The notes: generated from the sequence alone by a model not told the origin. Counted from the first letter of the stretch, positions 33,609 to 42,905 are shown. The stretch: 64,000 nucleotides of DNA from Lichenihabitans psoromatis (GCF_004323635.1 NZ_CP036515.1:496001-560000); one strand, 5' to 3'. Numbers and translations are program-made.

Positions 33609-34682
33609 ATGTATCTCACACCCACAGGCGAGAAGGTTTTCGTGGTCGATGCGCATATCCACATGTGGGATGCTCGTCCGGAAAACCGCAGAAACCGCTA
33701 CGGCCTAACCTTCATCGAAAGTTTCTGGGGCTCGCATGTCGGCATGACGCCGGATGAGCTGCGGTGGAGTTTCGAGCGCTTCTGCCACTACGGCATCGAG
33801 GGCGCCGCAAAGGACCTGTTCGAAGACGGCTACGTCGACCAAGCCATTATGCTGCCGACCGACCTTCGCGAATTCTACGTCAACGGCTTTAACACCATCG
33901 ACCAGTCGGCCGCCTTCAAGGCCGCCTATCCGGACAAGGTCGTGCTCAATGGACGCATGGACCCGCGCGACGGTGCGCGTGGCCTCGATCGCCTCGAAGC
34001 TGAGCATGCCAAGTATAAGTTCAAGGCCGTCAAGCTTTATACAGGCGAATGGAACGGCGCCTCCAAGGGCTATTCGCTCAAGGACGAGATCATGACGCCC
34101 TACATGGAAAAGCTGCTGGCGCTCGGCGTCAACATTATCCATGTGCACAAGGGTCCAACCATTCACCCGCTCAATCTCGATGCGTTCGACGTGCGCGACG
34201 TGGACCAGATCGCCAGCGCCTATCCGACGATGAAATTCGTCGTCGACCATTGCGGCATGCCGCGTATCGACGATTTCTGCTGGATTGCTGGGCAGGAGCC
34301 CAATGTCTACGGCGGCCTCGCTCTCGTCCCGTCCTTCATTCATGCGCGGCCGAAATACTTCGCCCAGATGATGTGCGACCTGTTGTTCTTCCTGGGTCCC
34401 GACCGGCTGCTGTTCGGCTCCGACTACGGCATCACCAGCCCCAAATGGATCATCGAGAAATTCATGGCGTTCGAATTCTCGGACGAGATGGCCTGGGAGG
34501 CCAAGACCCAGCTGACCCTCGAGGTGAAGCGCAAGATCCTCGGGCTCAACGCCGCCAAGCTGTACGATCTCGAAGTGCCGGCCGAATGCCGCCTCATCGA
34601 TCCCTCGCCGGAGCATGACGGCGAGATCCTGCTGGGCCAGGCCGATTCACAGCCCCGGAGCCCGATCCATGTTGCGGCCTGA
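33609..34682 (+). CDS. Amidohydrolase-superfamily enzyme (357 aa)
   Basis: Metal-dependent hydrolase/decarboxylase of the Amidohydro_2 type. The N-terminal metal motif is VVDAHIHMWD (HxH); further ligands are likely in IIHVHKGPTIHP and FVVDHCGMPRIDDF, and the late Asp in LLFGSDYGITSPKW. The ATG at 33609 has GGGAG upstream. First gene of an operon; overlaps the DUF59 gene by 14 bases. The same enzyme/DUF59 pairing is known beside alkane and propane monooxygenase genes, but no monooxygenase is present here. Reaction unknown. Confidence 0.85.
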   Translation: MYLTPTGEKVFVVDAHIHMWDARPENRRNRYGLTFIESFWGSHVGMTPDELRWSFERFCHYGIEGAAKDLFEDGYVDQAIMLPTDLREFYVNGFNTIDQSAAFKAAYPDKVVLNGRMDPRDGARGLDRLEAEHAKYKFKAVKLYTGEWNGASKGYSLKDEIMTPYMEKLLALGVNIIHVHKGPTIHPLNLDAFDVRDVDQIASAYPTMKFVVDHCGMPRIDDFCWIAGQEPNVYGGLALVPSFIHARPKYFAQMMCDLLFFLGPDRLLFGSDYGITSPKWIIEKFMAFEFSDEMAWEAKTQLTLEVKRKILGLNAAKLYDLEVPAECRLIDPSPEHDGEILLGQADSQPRSPIHVAA

Positions 34683-35457
34683 GGCGGTCGCGGAGCAGGC
34701 CACGCGCGACACAGCGCGGGAGCGCCGCCGCGCCGACGTTATGGTGGCGCTCGGCGACGTGCTCGATCCGGAACTCGACGAGCCCGTCACAGATATGGGC
34801 TTTGTCGAGCGCATCGATCTGGCCGATGATGCCGTCGAGATCGTGTTTCGCCTGCCCACCTATTGGTGCTCGGCCAATTTCGCTTTTCTCATGGCGACCG
34901 ACATGAAGGTGGCGGCGGAGCGCCTGCCCTGGGTGCGCGAGGTCACCGTGCGCCTCGTCGATCATTTCGCCGCCAGGAAAATCAACCACGGCGTTGCTGC
35001 CGGCCAGGGCTTTGCCGAGGTATTTTCCGGCGAGGCCGAGACCAACTTGGATGAGATCCGTCGGGTCTTCCGCGACAAGGCCTATCTCGGCCGCCAGGAA
35101 CGGCTGCTTCGCCTCCTCGTCGGGCGATGGGGCCTGGAGCGCGCCTTGCTGCTGACGCTGGCCGATCTGCGCGCGCTGGTGAGCCATGACGACGGTGAGA
35201 TCCGTGCCCTGGCGCTGCGCTATCTCGGCATGCGCTTGCATGATGGCGGAGCGACCGACGTCACGGCCCTGGCCTTTACGGCACTTAATGGCACCGCTGT
35301 GACGCCCCTCGCCTATCCCGACCATTTGCGTGCTTTGCGGCGCGTGCGGGGAGCCGCGGACGCCAATGCCGAGATGTGCCGCCTCCTTCTGCAAGCCCGC
35401 CTCACTCATCCGGCGCCGGGCTGTGGCATCGACGACCGTGAGGAAGACACCGCCTGA
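34669..35457 (+). CDS. MIP18/DUF59-domain protein, iron-sulfur assembly type (262 aa)
   Basis: Residues ~20-105 form the MIP18/PaaD/SufT-like domain: ALGDVLDPELDEPVTDMGFV, VEIVFRLPTYWCSANFAFLM. The remaining ~150 residues are a helical extension (LGRQERLLRLLVGRWGLERA; THPAPGCGIDDREED near the end). DUF59 proteins help mature Fe-S or other metal centres; here the partner is presumably the overlapping amidohydrolase. The stop shares its last base with the next ATG (TGATG). Confidence 0.82.
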   Translation: MLRPEAVAEQATRDTARERRRADVMVALGDVLDPELDEPVTDMGFVERIDLADDAVEIVFRLPTYWCSANFAFLMATDMKVAAERLPWVREVTVRLVDHFAARKINHGVAAGQGFAEVFSGEAETNLDEIRRVFRDKAYLGRQERLLRLLVGRWGLERALLLTLADLRALVSHDDGEIRALALRYLGMRLHDGGATDVTALAFTALNGTAVTPLAYPDHLRALRRVRGAADANAEMCRLLLQARLTHPAPGCGIDDREEDTA

Positions 35458-35873
35458 TGACCGACATCCCCGGCACGTTTCGCATGATGCACACGATGGT
35501 CCGCGTCCGCGACCTCGATGCCTCGCTCGACTTTTACACCTGGCTACTGGGCATGACGCTGCTGCGCCGCGCCGATTTCCCCGAGGGCCGTTTCACGCTC
35601 GCCTTCGTGGGTTATGGGCCGGAAGACAGCAACGCCGTGCTGGAACTCACCCACAACTGGGATCAGAACCAGCCTTACGATCTGGGCACAGGCTACGGCC
35701 ATATCGCGCTCGGCGTCCACGACATCCATGGCGTGTGCAAGGATCTGGCCGATGCCGGCGCCAAGATCCCAAGGCTCCCCGGGCCGATGAAGCACGGCAC
35801 CACCCATATCGCCTTCGTGGACGATCCGGATGGTTACAAAATCGAGCTGATCGATCTCGATACGATGGGCTGA
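35457..35873 (+). CDS. gloA: VOC-family protein, glyoxalase I-like (138 aa)
   Basis: Looks like lactoylglutathione lyase: MMHTMVRVRDLDASLDFYTW, MTLLRRADFPEGRFTLAFVG, NAVLELTHNWDQN, GYGHIALGVHDI and FVDDPDGYKIELIDLD. Metal-binding His and Glu residues (MHTMV, LELTHN, GHIAL, IELI) are all present, so it may be a true glyoxalase. In this operon it could act on a pathway aldehyde instead. Coupled to the DUF59 gene by a 1-base overlap. Confidence 0.85.
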   Translation: MTDIPGTFRMMHTMVRVRDLDASLDFYTWLLGMTLLRRADFPEGRFTLAFVGYGPEDSNAVLELTHNWDQNQPYDLGTGYGHIALGVHDIHGVCKDLADAGAKIPRLPGPMKHGTTHIAFVDDPDGYKIELIDLDTMG

Positions 35874-35914
35874 CGGCCCGCGGACGACAAACAAAAAAAT
35901 CAGGAGGAAAGACT

Positions 35915-37000
35915 TTGATCGACAGACATCCCCTCAGCCGCCGCCATTTTCTCGGCGCGGGCGCCGTTGCAACAGCTGCAGCCCTGGCCGGCAAAACGTC
36001 GGCCTTTGCGGCCGACCAGAAATTCGTGCCCTATAGCAACAAGAGCCTCGATTACTATTTCTTCGTGGCGCAGGAAGAAGCGGTTAAACGCGCCGTCGAG
36101 GCGAAAGGCTGGCGCTTCCAGGCCGTCAATGCCAATTTCGACAATACGACCCAGCTGCAGCAGTGGGAATCGATCCTGCTCAACGGGCCGTCGGCGATCA
36201 TCAGCGATCCGATCGACAGCCAAGCAATCGTCAGCGTCATCAAAAAATATGGCGCCAAGAAAATTCCGGTCGGCATCATCGATACGCCGGCCACCGGCGG
36301 CAACGTCGCCATTACGGTCGACTTCGACAATTATGCGGGCGGCGTCATGGCGGCCGAGGCCATCGTCGACCGGTTGAAGAAGAAATACGGCAGCCCGAAG
36401 GGCACCGTGCTGAATTGCTACGGCGCCCTGCAGAGCGTTGCCTGGCGCCTGCGCAAGGAGGGCATGGACGCCACCTTCAAAAAATACCCGGACATCAAGC
36501 TGCTCGATCGTCCGACCGAGGGCGAACTCAAGACCATGTTGAGCGTCACCGCCGCCACGCTGTCCGAATTCCCCGATCTCGATGCCGTTCATGCGCCCAG
36601 CGATACGCCGTCCCGCGGCATCGTCACGGCCCTGCAGCAGAAGGGCAAGTGGAAGAAGGTTGGTGAGGCCGGCCACGTCATCTTCATCAATATCGACGGC
36701 GAGCCGATCGCGCTGCAATGGATCAAGGACGGCTATATGGACGGCGTCGTCTCGCAGGATCCGGTCGCCTATGGCCAGATCACGGTCGATATGATCGCCA
36801 AATATTCGATGAACGGGCAGCCGGTGCCGCTCGGTCCCTATGAGAACAAGAACTATTTCTGGGAAAAGGGCGAGATCAAGCAATCGGAGTCCGGCCCGAG
36901 CCTCGTTATTCCGCCCTTCCTGATCGACGCCAGCAATGTCGACGATAAGCGCATGTGGGGCAATGTAACGTTCAACGATTGGGGTCTCAAGTACAAGTAA
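35915..37000 (+). CDS. Sugar-type ABC transporter periplasmic binding protein (361 aa)
   Basis: Begins at TTG 35915, chosen because a textbook AGGAGG lies 7 bases upstream. Leader RHPLSRRHFLGAGAVATAAA has a twin-arginine motif and ends near SAFAAD. The mature part is a type I (RbsB-like) fold: QAVNANFDNTTQLQQWESIL, AIISDPIDSQAIVSVIKKYG, VAITVDFDNYAGGVMAAEAI, and HAPSDTPSRGIVTALQQKGK. Followed by its ATPase and permease. Ligand unknown; sugars, polyols or small aromatics are all carried by this family. Confidence 0.9.
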   Translation: MIDRHPLSRRHFLGAGAVATAAALAGKTSAFAADQKFVPYSNKSLDYYFFVAQEEAVKRAVEAKGWRFQAVNANFDNTTQLQQWESILLNGPSAIISDPIDSQAIVSVIKKYGAKKIPVGIIDTPATGGNVAITVDFDNYAGGVMAAEAIVDRLKKKYGSPKGTVLNCYGALQSVAWRLRKEGMDATFKKYPDIKLLDRPTEGELKTMLSVTAATLSEFPDLDAVHAPSDTPSRGIVTALQQKGKWKKVGEAGHVIFINIDGEPIALQWIKDGYMDGVVSQDPVAYGQITVDMIAKYSMNGQPVPLGPYENKNYFWEKGEIKQSESGPSLVIPPFLIDASNVDDKRMWGNVTFNDWGLKYK

Positions 37001-37069
37001 GAGCCACGCTTTTCAAACAATGTCGGCGCGCCGGTGGCGGGCCGATCGCTGCAACGAAGGATCGAAGAC

Positions 37070-38647
37070 ATGGCCGGGACGCCGCTCCTCCAAACCCGCG
37101 ATCTCGTCAAGCGATATGGCGGCGTAAACGCGCTCAAGAGCGTCTCGCTGTCGGTCGACCCTGGCACCGTGCACGGGCTGCTGGGTGAGAATGGCGCGGG
37201 CAAATCCACCTTGGTCAAGATCGTGGCGGGCCTGACCCATGCGACCGAAGGCGAGATCCACCTCAACGGCGAGCTTCTCGGCGCCTGCGACGTGAGAGCC
37301 ATGGAGGAACACGGCGTTTTCCTTGTGACCCAGGAGCCCGCCATCGTTAATCCGCTGTCGGTGGCAGAAAATCTCATGCTGGGCCGCTGGCCCCACAGGG
37401 GTCCGTGGGTCGACGTGCGGGCGATGGTTCGGTTGGCCGGCGATTATCTCGAGGGCACAGGGCTCGATCCGCGCGCCAGGGCCGGCAGCCTCTCGGCGGT
37501 CGACCGCCGCAAGCTCAATATCCTACGCGCCCTGCATAGCGGTGGTCGACTGATCATCCTCGACGAACCCACCACGGCCCTGACCATGGCGGATCGCCGC
37601 GTCTTGTTCGACTTCATGCGCAAGCTGAAGCGCGACGGGGTCACGTTCATGTTCATCTCGCATTACAACGAGGAGATCTTGGAGATCTGCGACACCGTCT
37701 CCGTGCTGCGCGACGGGGTGCTGGTCGCGGGCAATCAGCCGGTCGCCTCGGTCAGCTCCGATGCCTTGAGCGAAATGGTGCTCGGCAGAGGACTCCACCT
37801 ATTCACCCGACACCAGGACCTCGCAGCCAACGAGCGGGCGGCGGCGCCGAACTGGCGGTTTTCAGATTTACGCGGGAAAGCCTTTGCGGTCGGGCGGCTC
37901 GACATCGCGCCCGGAGAGATCGTGGGCTTCGCGGGTCTCCCCGGCTCGGGCGCGCAGGAGCTCGCGCGCGCCATTTACGGCTTGCTTCCCGCATCCGGCT
38001 CGGTCGAGCATAGCGGAAAGACACAGAAGCTCGCCCGTGACCCCGCCGACGCCCTGGCGAATGGCATCGCGTTCCTCTCCGAGGATCGGCTGCGCGACGG
38101 CATCGTGGGCATTCATTCGATCGCCAAAAACATCACCCTGTCCAGCCTCAAGGCGGTCTCGACCGCCAACGTCATCTCGCTCAGTCGCGAGAAGGCACTC
38201 GTGGCCGACCTCTTCAAGCGGCTGTCCATCAAGGCGCGGGATTCCGCCCAGCCGGTCGGTCAGTTGAGCGGCGGCAACCAGCAGAAGGTGCTGCTCTCGC
38301 GCCTTCTCGCCACCAAGCCGCAGCTGCTGATCCTGAACGAGCCGACGCGCGGCATCGATGTAGGGGTTAAGGAGGAGGTCCATCGCATCGTCGATGGACT
38401 GACGCGTGACGGGGTTAGCGTCATCATCGTCACCTCCGATCTCGACGAGATGCTGCGCGCGGTGGATCGCGTGGTGCTGTTCGTCGGCGGCCATATCGTC
38501 GACGACCGGCCAGCCGCGTCCCTCACCAAGGACGATGTCCTGCGGATCGCCTTTTCGTCATCCCGCCCCGACACCATGGCGTCGCCCACGGATCTCGGTT
38601 TCCAGACCAGCACTACGCCAGCCGCGCGCGGAGCCCTTGCGTCATGA
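37070..38647 (+). CDS. Sugar-type ABC transporter ATP-binding protein, two ATPase domains (525 aa)
   Basis: RbsA-like duplicated ATPase. First half: Walker A LLGENGAGKSTLVKIVAG, signature SLSAVDRRKLNILRAL (degenerate LSxGx), Walker B LIILDEPTTALT. Second half: no usual Walker A lysine (GFAGLPGSGAQELARAIYG), signature LSGGNQQKVLLSRLL, Walker B LLILNEPTRGID. This asymmetric pattern is normal for the family. The ATG at 37070 follows GAAGGA. It overlaps the permease gene by 4 bases (ATGA). Confidence 0.93.
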   Translation: MAGTPLLQTRDLVKRYGGVNALKSVSLSVDPGTVHGLLGENGAGKSTLVKIVAGLTHATEGEIHLNGELLGACDVRAMEEHGVFLVTQEPAIVNPLSVAENLMLGRWPHRGPWVDVRAMVRLAGDYLEGTGLDPRARAGSLSAVDRRKLNILRALHSGGRLIILDEPTTALTMADRRVLFDFMRKLKRDGVTFMFISHYNEEILEICDTVSVLRDGVLVAGNQPVASVSSDALSEMVLGRGLHLFTRHQDLAANERAAAPNWRFSDLRGKAFAVGRLDIAPGEIVGFAGLPGSGAQELARAIYGLLPASGSVEHSGKTQKLARDPADALANGIAFLSEDRLRDGIVGIHSIAKNITLSSLKAVSTANVISLSREKALVADLFKRLSIKARDSAQPVGQLSGGNQQKVLLSRLLATKPQLLILNEPTRGIDVGVKEEVHRIVDGLTRDGVSVIIVTSDLDEMLRAVDRVVLFVGGHIVDDRPAASLTKDDVLRIAFSSSRPDTMASPTDLGFQTSTTPAARGALAS

Positions 38648-39669
38648 CCATCCAATCCGATCGCTTCACCGCCGCCCCGGCCCTGCCGGACAAAGCCGTT
38701 TTGAGCGTACCCAAGCGCTCCCTGGCCTATCGCGTGCAGGGCGTGCTGCAGCATGTCGTCTGGATCTGGCTGGCTGGGCTCATCGTGATCTTCGGCCTGC
38801 TCAATCCCTTTTTTCTGTCGACGCCCAATCTGCAAAACATCCTCGTCCAGGCCACCGTGCTCGGGTTGTTGGGACTGGCCCAATCGCTGGTGCTGCTGGT
38901 CGGTGAAATTGACCTGTCGATTGCGGCCGCGACGGGCATTTCATCGGCTTTGGGCGCTCTGGCCATCCAGCGCCTCGGTCTGCCGGTGGCCTTCGGCGTG
39001 GCGCTCGGCATCGGGGTCGCGACCCTGATCGGCTTCATCAACGGGCTTTGCGTCACCAAACTCAAGATGGTGTCGCTGATCGAGAGCCTCGGCATGATGA
39101 TCACGCTGCAGGGCGGCCTGTTGGCCATCACCCAGGGCAACACGCTCACCGACTTGCCCGACAGCTACAACTGGATCGGCCAGGCGACCGTGGGCGGCTG
39201 GCCCGTCATGCCGCTGGTGCTGCTGCTGGGCTTTCTCGCCATGGGCTTCACCTTGCGGCGCACGATCTTGGGGCGCAGCCTCTACGCCACGGGCGGCAAT
39301 GCCGCCGCGGCCCTGGTGGCAGGCATTCGGGTGCAGCGGATCAAGATCATCGCATTCACACTGTCGGGCTTCATCTGCGGCGTCGCGGGCTATTTGCTGG
39401 CGGCTTGGCAAATGGCCATCACCTCGAACCAGGGCGACGGTTTTCTGCTTTACGCCATCGCGGCCCCGATCATCGGCGGCGTCAGTGTGTTCGGCGGCCG
39501 CGGCGGCACACTCGGCATTTTGGGCGGCGTGCTGCTGCTGACCGTCATCCATGTCGGCCTCGCCATCGTCTACGTGCCATCCTTCTACGTCACCATGATC
39601 GGCGGCGTGCTGATCTTCATCGCGGTCGCGGTGGATGCGCTGCGGGTGAACGTGTTGGGGGATGGCTGA
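38644..39669 (+). CDS. Sugar-type ABC transporter permease (341 aa)
   Basis: RbsC-like inner-membrane protein with about 8-10 helices (VWIWLAGLIVIFGLLNPFFL; LGLAQSLVLLVGEIDLSIAA, the conserved GxIDLSxG-like segment). The cytoplasmic coupling loop is ATGGNAAAALVAGIRVQRIK. The C-terminal GGVSVFGGRGGTLGILGGVL is characteristic. Last gene of the importer operon; one permease is enough because it dimerises. A dispersed repeat lies just downstream. Confidence 0.93.
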   Translation: MTIQSDRFTAAPALPDKAVLSVPKRSLAYRVQGVLQHVVWIWLAGLIVIFGLLNPFFLSTPNLQNILVQATVLGLLGLAQSLVLLVGEIDLSIAAATGISSALGALAIQRLGLPVAFGVALGIGVATLIGFINGLCVTKLKMVSLIESLGMMITLQGGLLAITQGNTLTDLPDSYNWIGQATVGGWPVMPLVLLLGFLAMGFTLRRTILGRSLYATGGNAAAALVAGIRVQRIKIIAFTLSGFICGVAGYLLAAWQMAITSNQGDGFLLYAIAAPIIGGVSVFGGRGGTLGILGGVLLLTVIHVGLAIVYVPSFYVTMIGGVLIFIAVAVDALRVNVLGDG

Positions 39670-39709
39670 GGATCGAAGCGCACCGGTCGACGTCCGCGGC
39701 GGCTAAGCC

Positions 39710-39762
39710 GAACGTCTGCAGTCGGATAGGTGGCCAACGGCAGCTTCTGGCGCAATCCGGAC
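39710..39762 (+). repeat. Dispersed ~52-bp repeat, copy C
   Basis: GAACGTCTGCAGTCGGATAG ... CAGCTTCTGGCGCAATCCGGAC. Its similarity with copy D continues a further ~25 bases (GCCAGGAGGCTGG...GGCATGG against GCCAGCGAGCTGC...AGCATGG). It lies between convergent genes (ABC permease and LysR) in a 240-base gap that holds no other feature I can support. Confidence 0.6.
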
Positions 39763-39909
39763 GCCAGGAGGCTGGTCCGGCATGGGTAGAAACCCGGACT
39801 CGCCGCTCTTTCGCGGGACATCCGCGTTTGCTCGTCTCGGAATCTGGTCGCGCTCCATAAACCGGACATTCTGCGCGACGCGACGTTGTCCTCCCTCCCG
39901 TACTGCGTG

Positions 39910-40806
39910 TCAGTCGCTCGACACGGACAGTCCCGCAAGCAACTGCGCATAGCCGGCGAACCTATGGGACGCGAATGCCATGAACAGTCGCACGCGCTTG
40001 GTTTTGCGCGTCTCGCCATAGGTCAGGAGCCAGAGCACGCCGTTCAGCTGCGGCCTGGTGCCTGGTGCTCTGGTCAGTTGAGGGTCGGAGTCGCCGACGA
40101 AGCACGGCAGCCTCGTCAGGCCGGCCCCTTGGCGAACCGCGGCGATCTGCGTCTCGGCGTCCGGGGCCCTGAACGGAACCTCGGTGGTCCGGATCTCGCC
40201 TGCGCGAGCCCAATCCGGGATGCCGTGATCGTTGATGACGATTGGCCGGATCGGGCCATGAGTGCCCGCCCGCCACGCTGCCAGCAGGTCGTGGGACAGG
40301 TAGATCCCGCTGGCCAGCTCCGGTCCCATCAGGCCGTGGACATTGAGTGGCAGGGTCTTGCGGTCGACGACGAAGCGGATCGCCACGTCGGCCTCTCGGT
40401 TTGTCAGGTTTGCGACCTCCCCGGTTGACCGGATTTCGATCTCAATCTCCGGATGCAGGCGCGCGAAATCGGAGAGGTCCGGCATGAACAGATGCGTCGC
40501 GAGGAAGGGCGGCAGAGTCAGCCGCAAGAGACCGCGCGCGCTCTGGTCGCGTCCGAACACGCGCGTCTCCAACTGGCGTGACGAGGCCTCCATCTGCTCG
40601 GCGAACTCCAAAACCTCCTCAGCTGCCGCCGTCAGGCGGTAACCCGACGGCAATTTCTCGAAGAGCTGCACCCCGAGCCGTTGCTCCAGCTGAGCGACGC
40701 GCCGCAGCACGGTCGCGTGGTTCACACCGAGGCGCGCGGCGGCGGCCCGCACTGAGCTGGCGCGCGCGACGGACAGAAAATAGCGGATGTCGTCCCAGTC
40801 GATCAT
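39910..40806 (-). CDS. LysR-family regulator (298 aa)
   Basis: N-terminal helix-turn-helix: MIDWDDIRYFLSVARASSVR, AAAARLGVNHATVLRRVAQLE. Ligand-binding domain follows (LRLTLPPFLATHLFMPDLSD, READVAIRFVV). The ATG at 40806 is the family start; the extension to 41073 is a shadow. Divergent from the SDR gene at 41003, which it probably controls. Effector unknown. Confidence 0.92.
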   Translation of the reverse strand: MIDWDDIRYFLSVARASSVRAAAARLGVNHATVLRRVAQLEQRLGVQLFEKLPSGYRLTAAAEEVLEFAEQMEASSRQLETRVFGRDQSARGLLRLTLPPFLATHLFMPDLSDFARLHPEIEIEIRSTGEVANLTNREADVAIRFVVDRKTLPLNVHGLMGPELASGIYLSHDLLAAWRAGTHGPIRPIVINDHGIPDWARAGEIRTTEVPFRAPDAETQIAAVRQGAGLTRLPCFVGDSDPQLTRAPGTRPQLNGVLWLLTYGETRKTKRVRLFMAFASHRFAGYAQLLAGLSVSSD

Positions 40807-41002
40807 GGGTGTAATCCTGCACCGGTCAGGCGATCGTATAAAGCCTAAACAAACTGGCATCACCGTGCCGTCCTTCCATCCGGATCGTTTTCGCACCACG
40901 GATGTGCATGCCTCCGCACTCACCGTCGTCTGAAGCGGGGACCATCTCGAGGCTGATGGGTCGTGCTTGAACGACCCGACAGAACCTAAAAAGGAGAAGG
41001 TC

Positions 41003-41737
41003 ATGGGTAAGCTCGACGGCAAGATTGCGGTCATCACGGGCGGATCGAGCGGCATGGCGCTGGCGAGCGCCAAGCGGTTCGTCGAGGAAGGCGCCTATGT
41101 GTTCATCACCGGGCGGCGGCAGGATGCGCTCGACGAGGCGGTCAAGCTGATCGGCCGCAACGTCACTGGCGTGCAGGGCGACATGGCCAATCTCGACGAC
41201 CTCGATCGGCTGTTCGAGATCGTAAAGCGGGAGAAGAGCAGGATCGACGTCCTCTACGCCAGCGCCGGCACGGGCGAGGCGGCGCCGCTGGGCGAAATCA
41301 CGGAAGAGCTCTTCGACAAGACCTTCGGTCTCAACGCGCGCGGCACGCTGTTCACGGTGCAAAAAGCGCTGCCGCTTTTCAACGACGGCGGGTCGATCTT
41401 CATGACGGGCTCGGTGGCCTCGCTCAAGGGCTTTCCTGGCTACAGCGTATATGCGGCGAGCAAGGCGACGCTACACGCCTTTGCGCGCGGGTGGCTCAAC
41501 GAGCTGAAGGGCCGAAATATCCGGGTGAACGTGCTGCATCCCGGACCGATCGCCACCCCGATGCAGGACCAGGTTCTGACTGAGGAAGCGAAAAAGATGT
41601 TCGAGGCCCTGATCCCGCGCGGGACGATGGGCCGTCCCGAGGAGATAGCGGGCGCCGCGCTGTTTCTGGCGTCAGACGATTCGAGCTTCGTGAATGGCAT
41701 GGAGCTGTCCGTCGACGGCGGCTTCTCGGCCATCTAA
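41003..41737 (+). CDS. Short-chain dehydrogenase/reductase (244 aa)
   Basis: Classical SDR: cofactor motif VITGGSSGMALASAKRF, with the adenine-binding pattern of NADP(H) enzymes (FITGRRQDAL), ASAGTGE in place of NNAG, catalytic Ser in GSVASLKGF, and YSVYAASKATLHAF carrying Tyr-x-x-x-Lys. Ends with FLASDDSSFVNGMELSVDGG. AAGGAGAAGG stands just before the ATG at 41003. Probably repressed or activated by the divergent LysR protein. Substrate not evident. Confidence 0.93.
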   Translation: MGKLDGKIAVITGGSSGMALASAKRFVEEGAYVFITGRRQDALDEAVKLIGRNVTGVQGDMANLDDLDRLFEIVKREKSRIDVLYASAGTGEAAPLGEITEELFDKTFGLNARGTLFTVQKALPLFNDGGSIFMTGSVASLKGFPGYSVYAASKATLHAFARGWLNELKGRNIRVNVLHPGPIATPMQDQVLTEEAKKMFEALIPRGTMGRPEEIAGAALFLASDDSSFVNGMELSVDGGFSAI

Positions 41738-41830
41738 AGGCCGCTGCCCGAACATCCTGAACCCGACCGAGACCAGATGGCCGCGCTGTTTAAGGCTGCG
41801 CCATCACTGCCACCCACATCGGAGACCATC

Positions 41831-42429
41831 ATGAGTTACGCAATCATCGGCTTCGGCAAGATCGGCCAGGCCCTGGCCTCTGCCTTCGCCCGCAGGAACA
41901 TCGAGGTGGCCGTCGCCAGCCGTCACTCGCCTGAGTCCTTGCTCCACAGGCCAAAGCGATCGGCCCGAACGTTGTCGCTCGATCGCTGCAGGAGGCCCTC
42001 AAGGCCGATATGATCTTTCTGGCGATCAGGTCAGAGTCGCATCCGGACCTCGCCAGCGCGCTGCCAAGCTGGGACGGCAAGACCATCGTCGACGCGACCA
42101 ATTCCCAGGCACCACTTGAGCAAATGGGCGGTCTGCTATCCTCCGCCTTCGTGGCAAGGCTCTATGCCGGCGCCAAGGTGGTCAAGGGATTCAACCACCT
42201 TGGCGCTACGGCTTTGGCGATCGACCCGGTCGTAGTGGGCGGCCATCGGGTGGTGTTCTTGTCGAGCGACGACGAAGCGGCTGCCGCAAGCGTGGCGGCC
42301 CTGGCCAAACAGCTCGGCTTCGCCCCCATCAATCTCGGGCGTTTCGACGAGGGCGGTACGCTGGTTCACGCCCGCGAATCCGCATGGGGCCCGCTGATCT
42401 TCCAGGACATGTTCAAGAAGCAACAGTAG
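41831..42429 (+). pseudogene. NADP-binding oxidoreductase (F420-dependent reductase-like), single frameshift
   Basis: Starts MSYAIIGFGKIGQALASAFA (Rossmann GxGxxG) and reads normally to ASRHSPESL. One base is then wrong near 41938-41946. The continuation APQAKAIGPNVVARSLQEAL lies in the other frame, joins ADMIFLAIRSESHPDLASAL, and runs to the natural end (GTLVHARESAWGPLIFQDMF). All of the family's conserved blocks survive, so the damage is recent or a sequence error. It lies 93 bases after the SDR gene and was probably co-transcribed. Confidence 0.85.
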
Positions 42430-42867
42430 GGGAGTGAAAGTCGCGCGAGGGGTGGATCCCGTGCCCTTCCTGCCCCCCTACGTGGTCATGGGGCCAGACG
42501 CGCCCAAACCTCGCCGTCCGCGCTGAAACGGAAGCGGACCCTGTGAACGACGCGTGAGCTTGATATGAACGAGCACTCATGTCTGAGCAGGCTCGAGTGC
42601 TGTCGGAACGTCTCGACCGCAATCCAAGGTCCGCTTTCAGGCAAGTCGCAAGTGTCTGCTTGTGGCGCAATCCCGAAGCCAGCGAGCTGCTTGGACAGCA
42701 TGGTCTCAGTCGGGCGGTTTCCTGGAGGACCAGGGCTTCGCCGACGTCAACGACGCTTGGCTTGGCAAAGTGCTGGTCATGGCGGGGATGACGGAGCCCC
42801 AGGGGAGCAAGGCAAGGGCACGGGCCATCTTCGCTGCGGTGTCCGGAGCCCAACGATACGCGAGGGA
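42430..42867. repeat. Intergenic region containing dispersed repeat copy D (42626-42677)
   Basis: No gene is supported in these 440 bases between two convergent genes. The repeat (AAGGTCCGCTTTCAGGCAAG ... CTTGTGGCGCAATCCCGAA) aligns with copies A, B and C, and best with C, extending to about 42707. The rest is featureless; the ORFs crossing it are short and frame-shifted relative to one another. Confidence 0.55.
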
Positions 42868-42898
42868 GGCTGTCGGCGGACAATTCCCGCCGACAGCC
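42868..42898 (-). terminator. Hairpin after the AhpD-like gene
   Basis: GGCTGTCGGCGG, loop of 7, CCGCCGACAGCC: a perfect 12-bp stem starting 7 bases beyond the stop codon of the minus-strand gene at 42906. No T-run follows on either strand. Likely transcript 3'-end structure, possibly bidirectional. Confidence 0.65.
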
Positions 42899-42905
42899 CG
42901 TAGCT

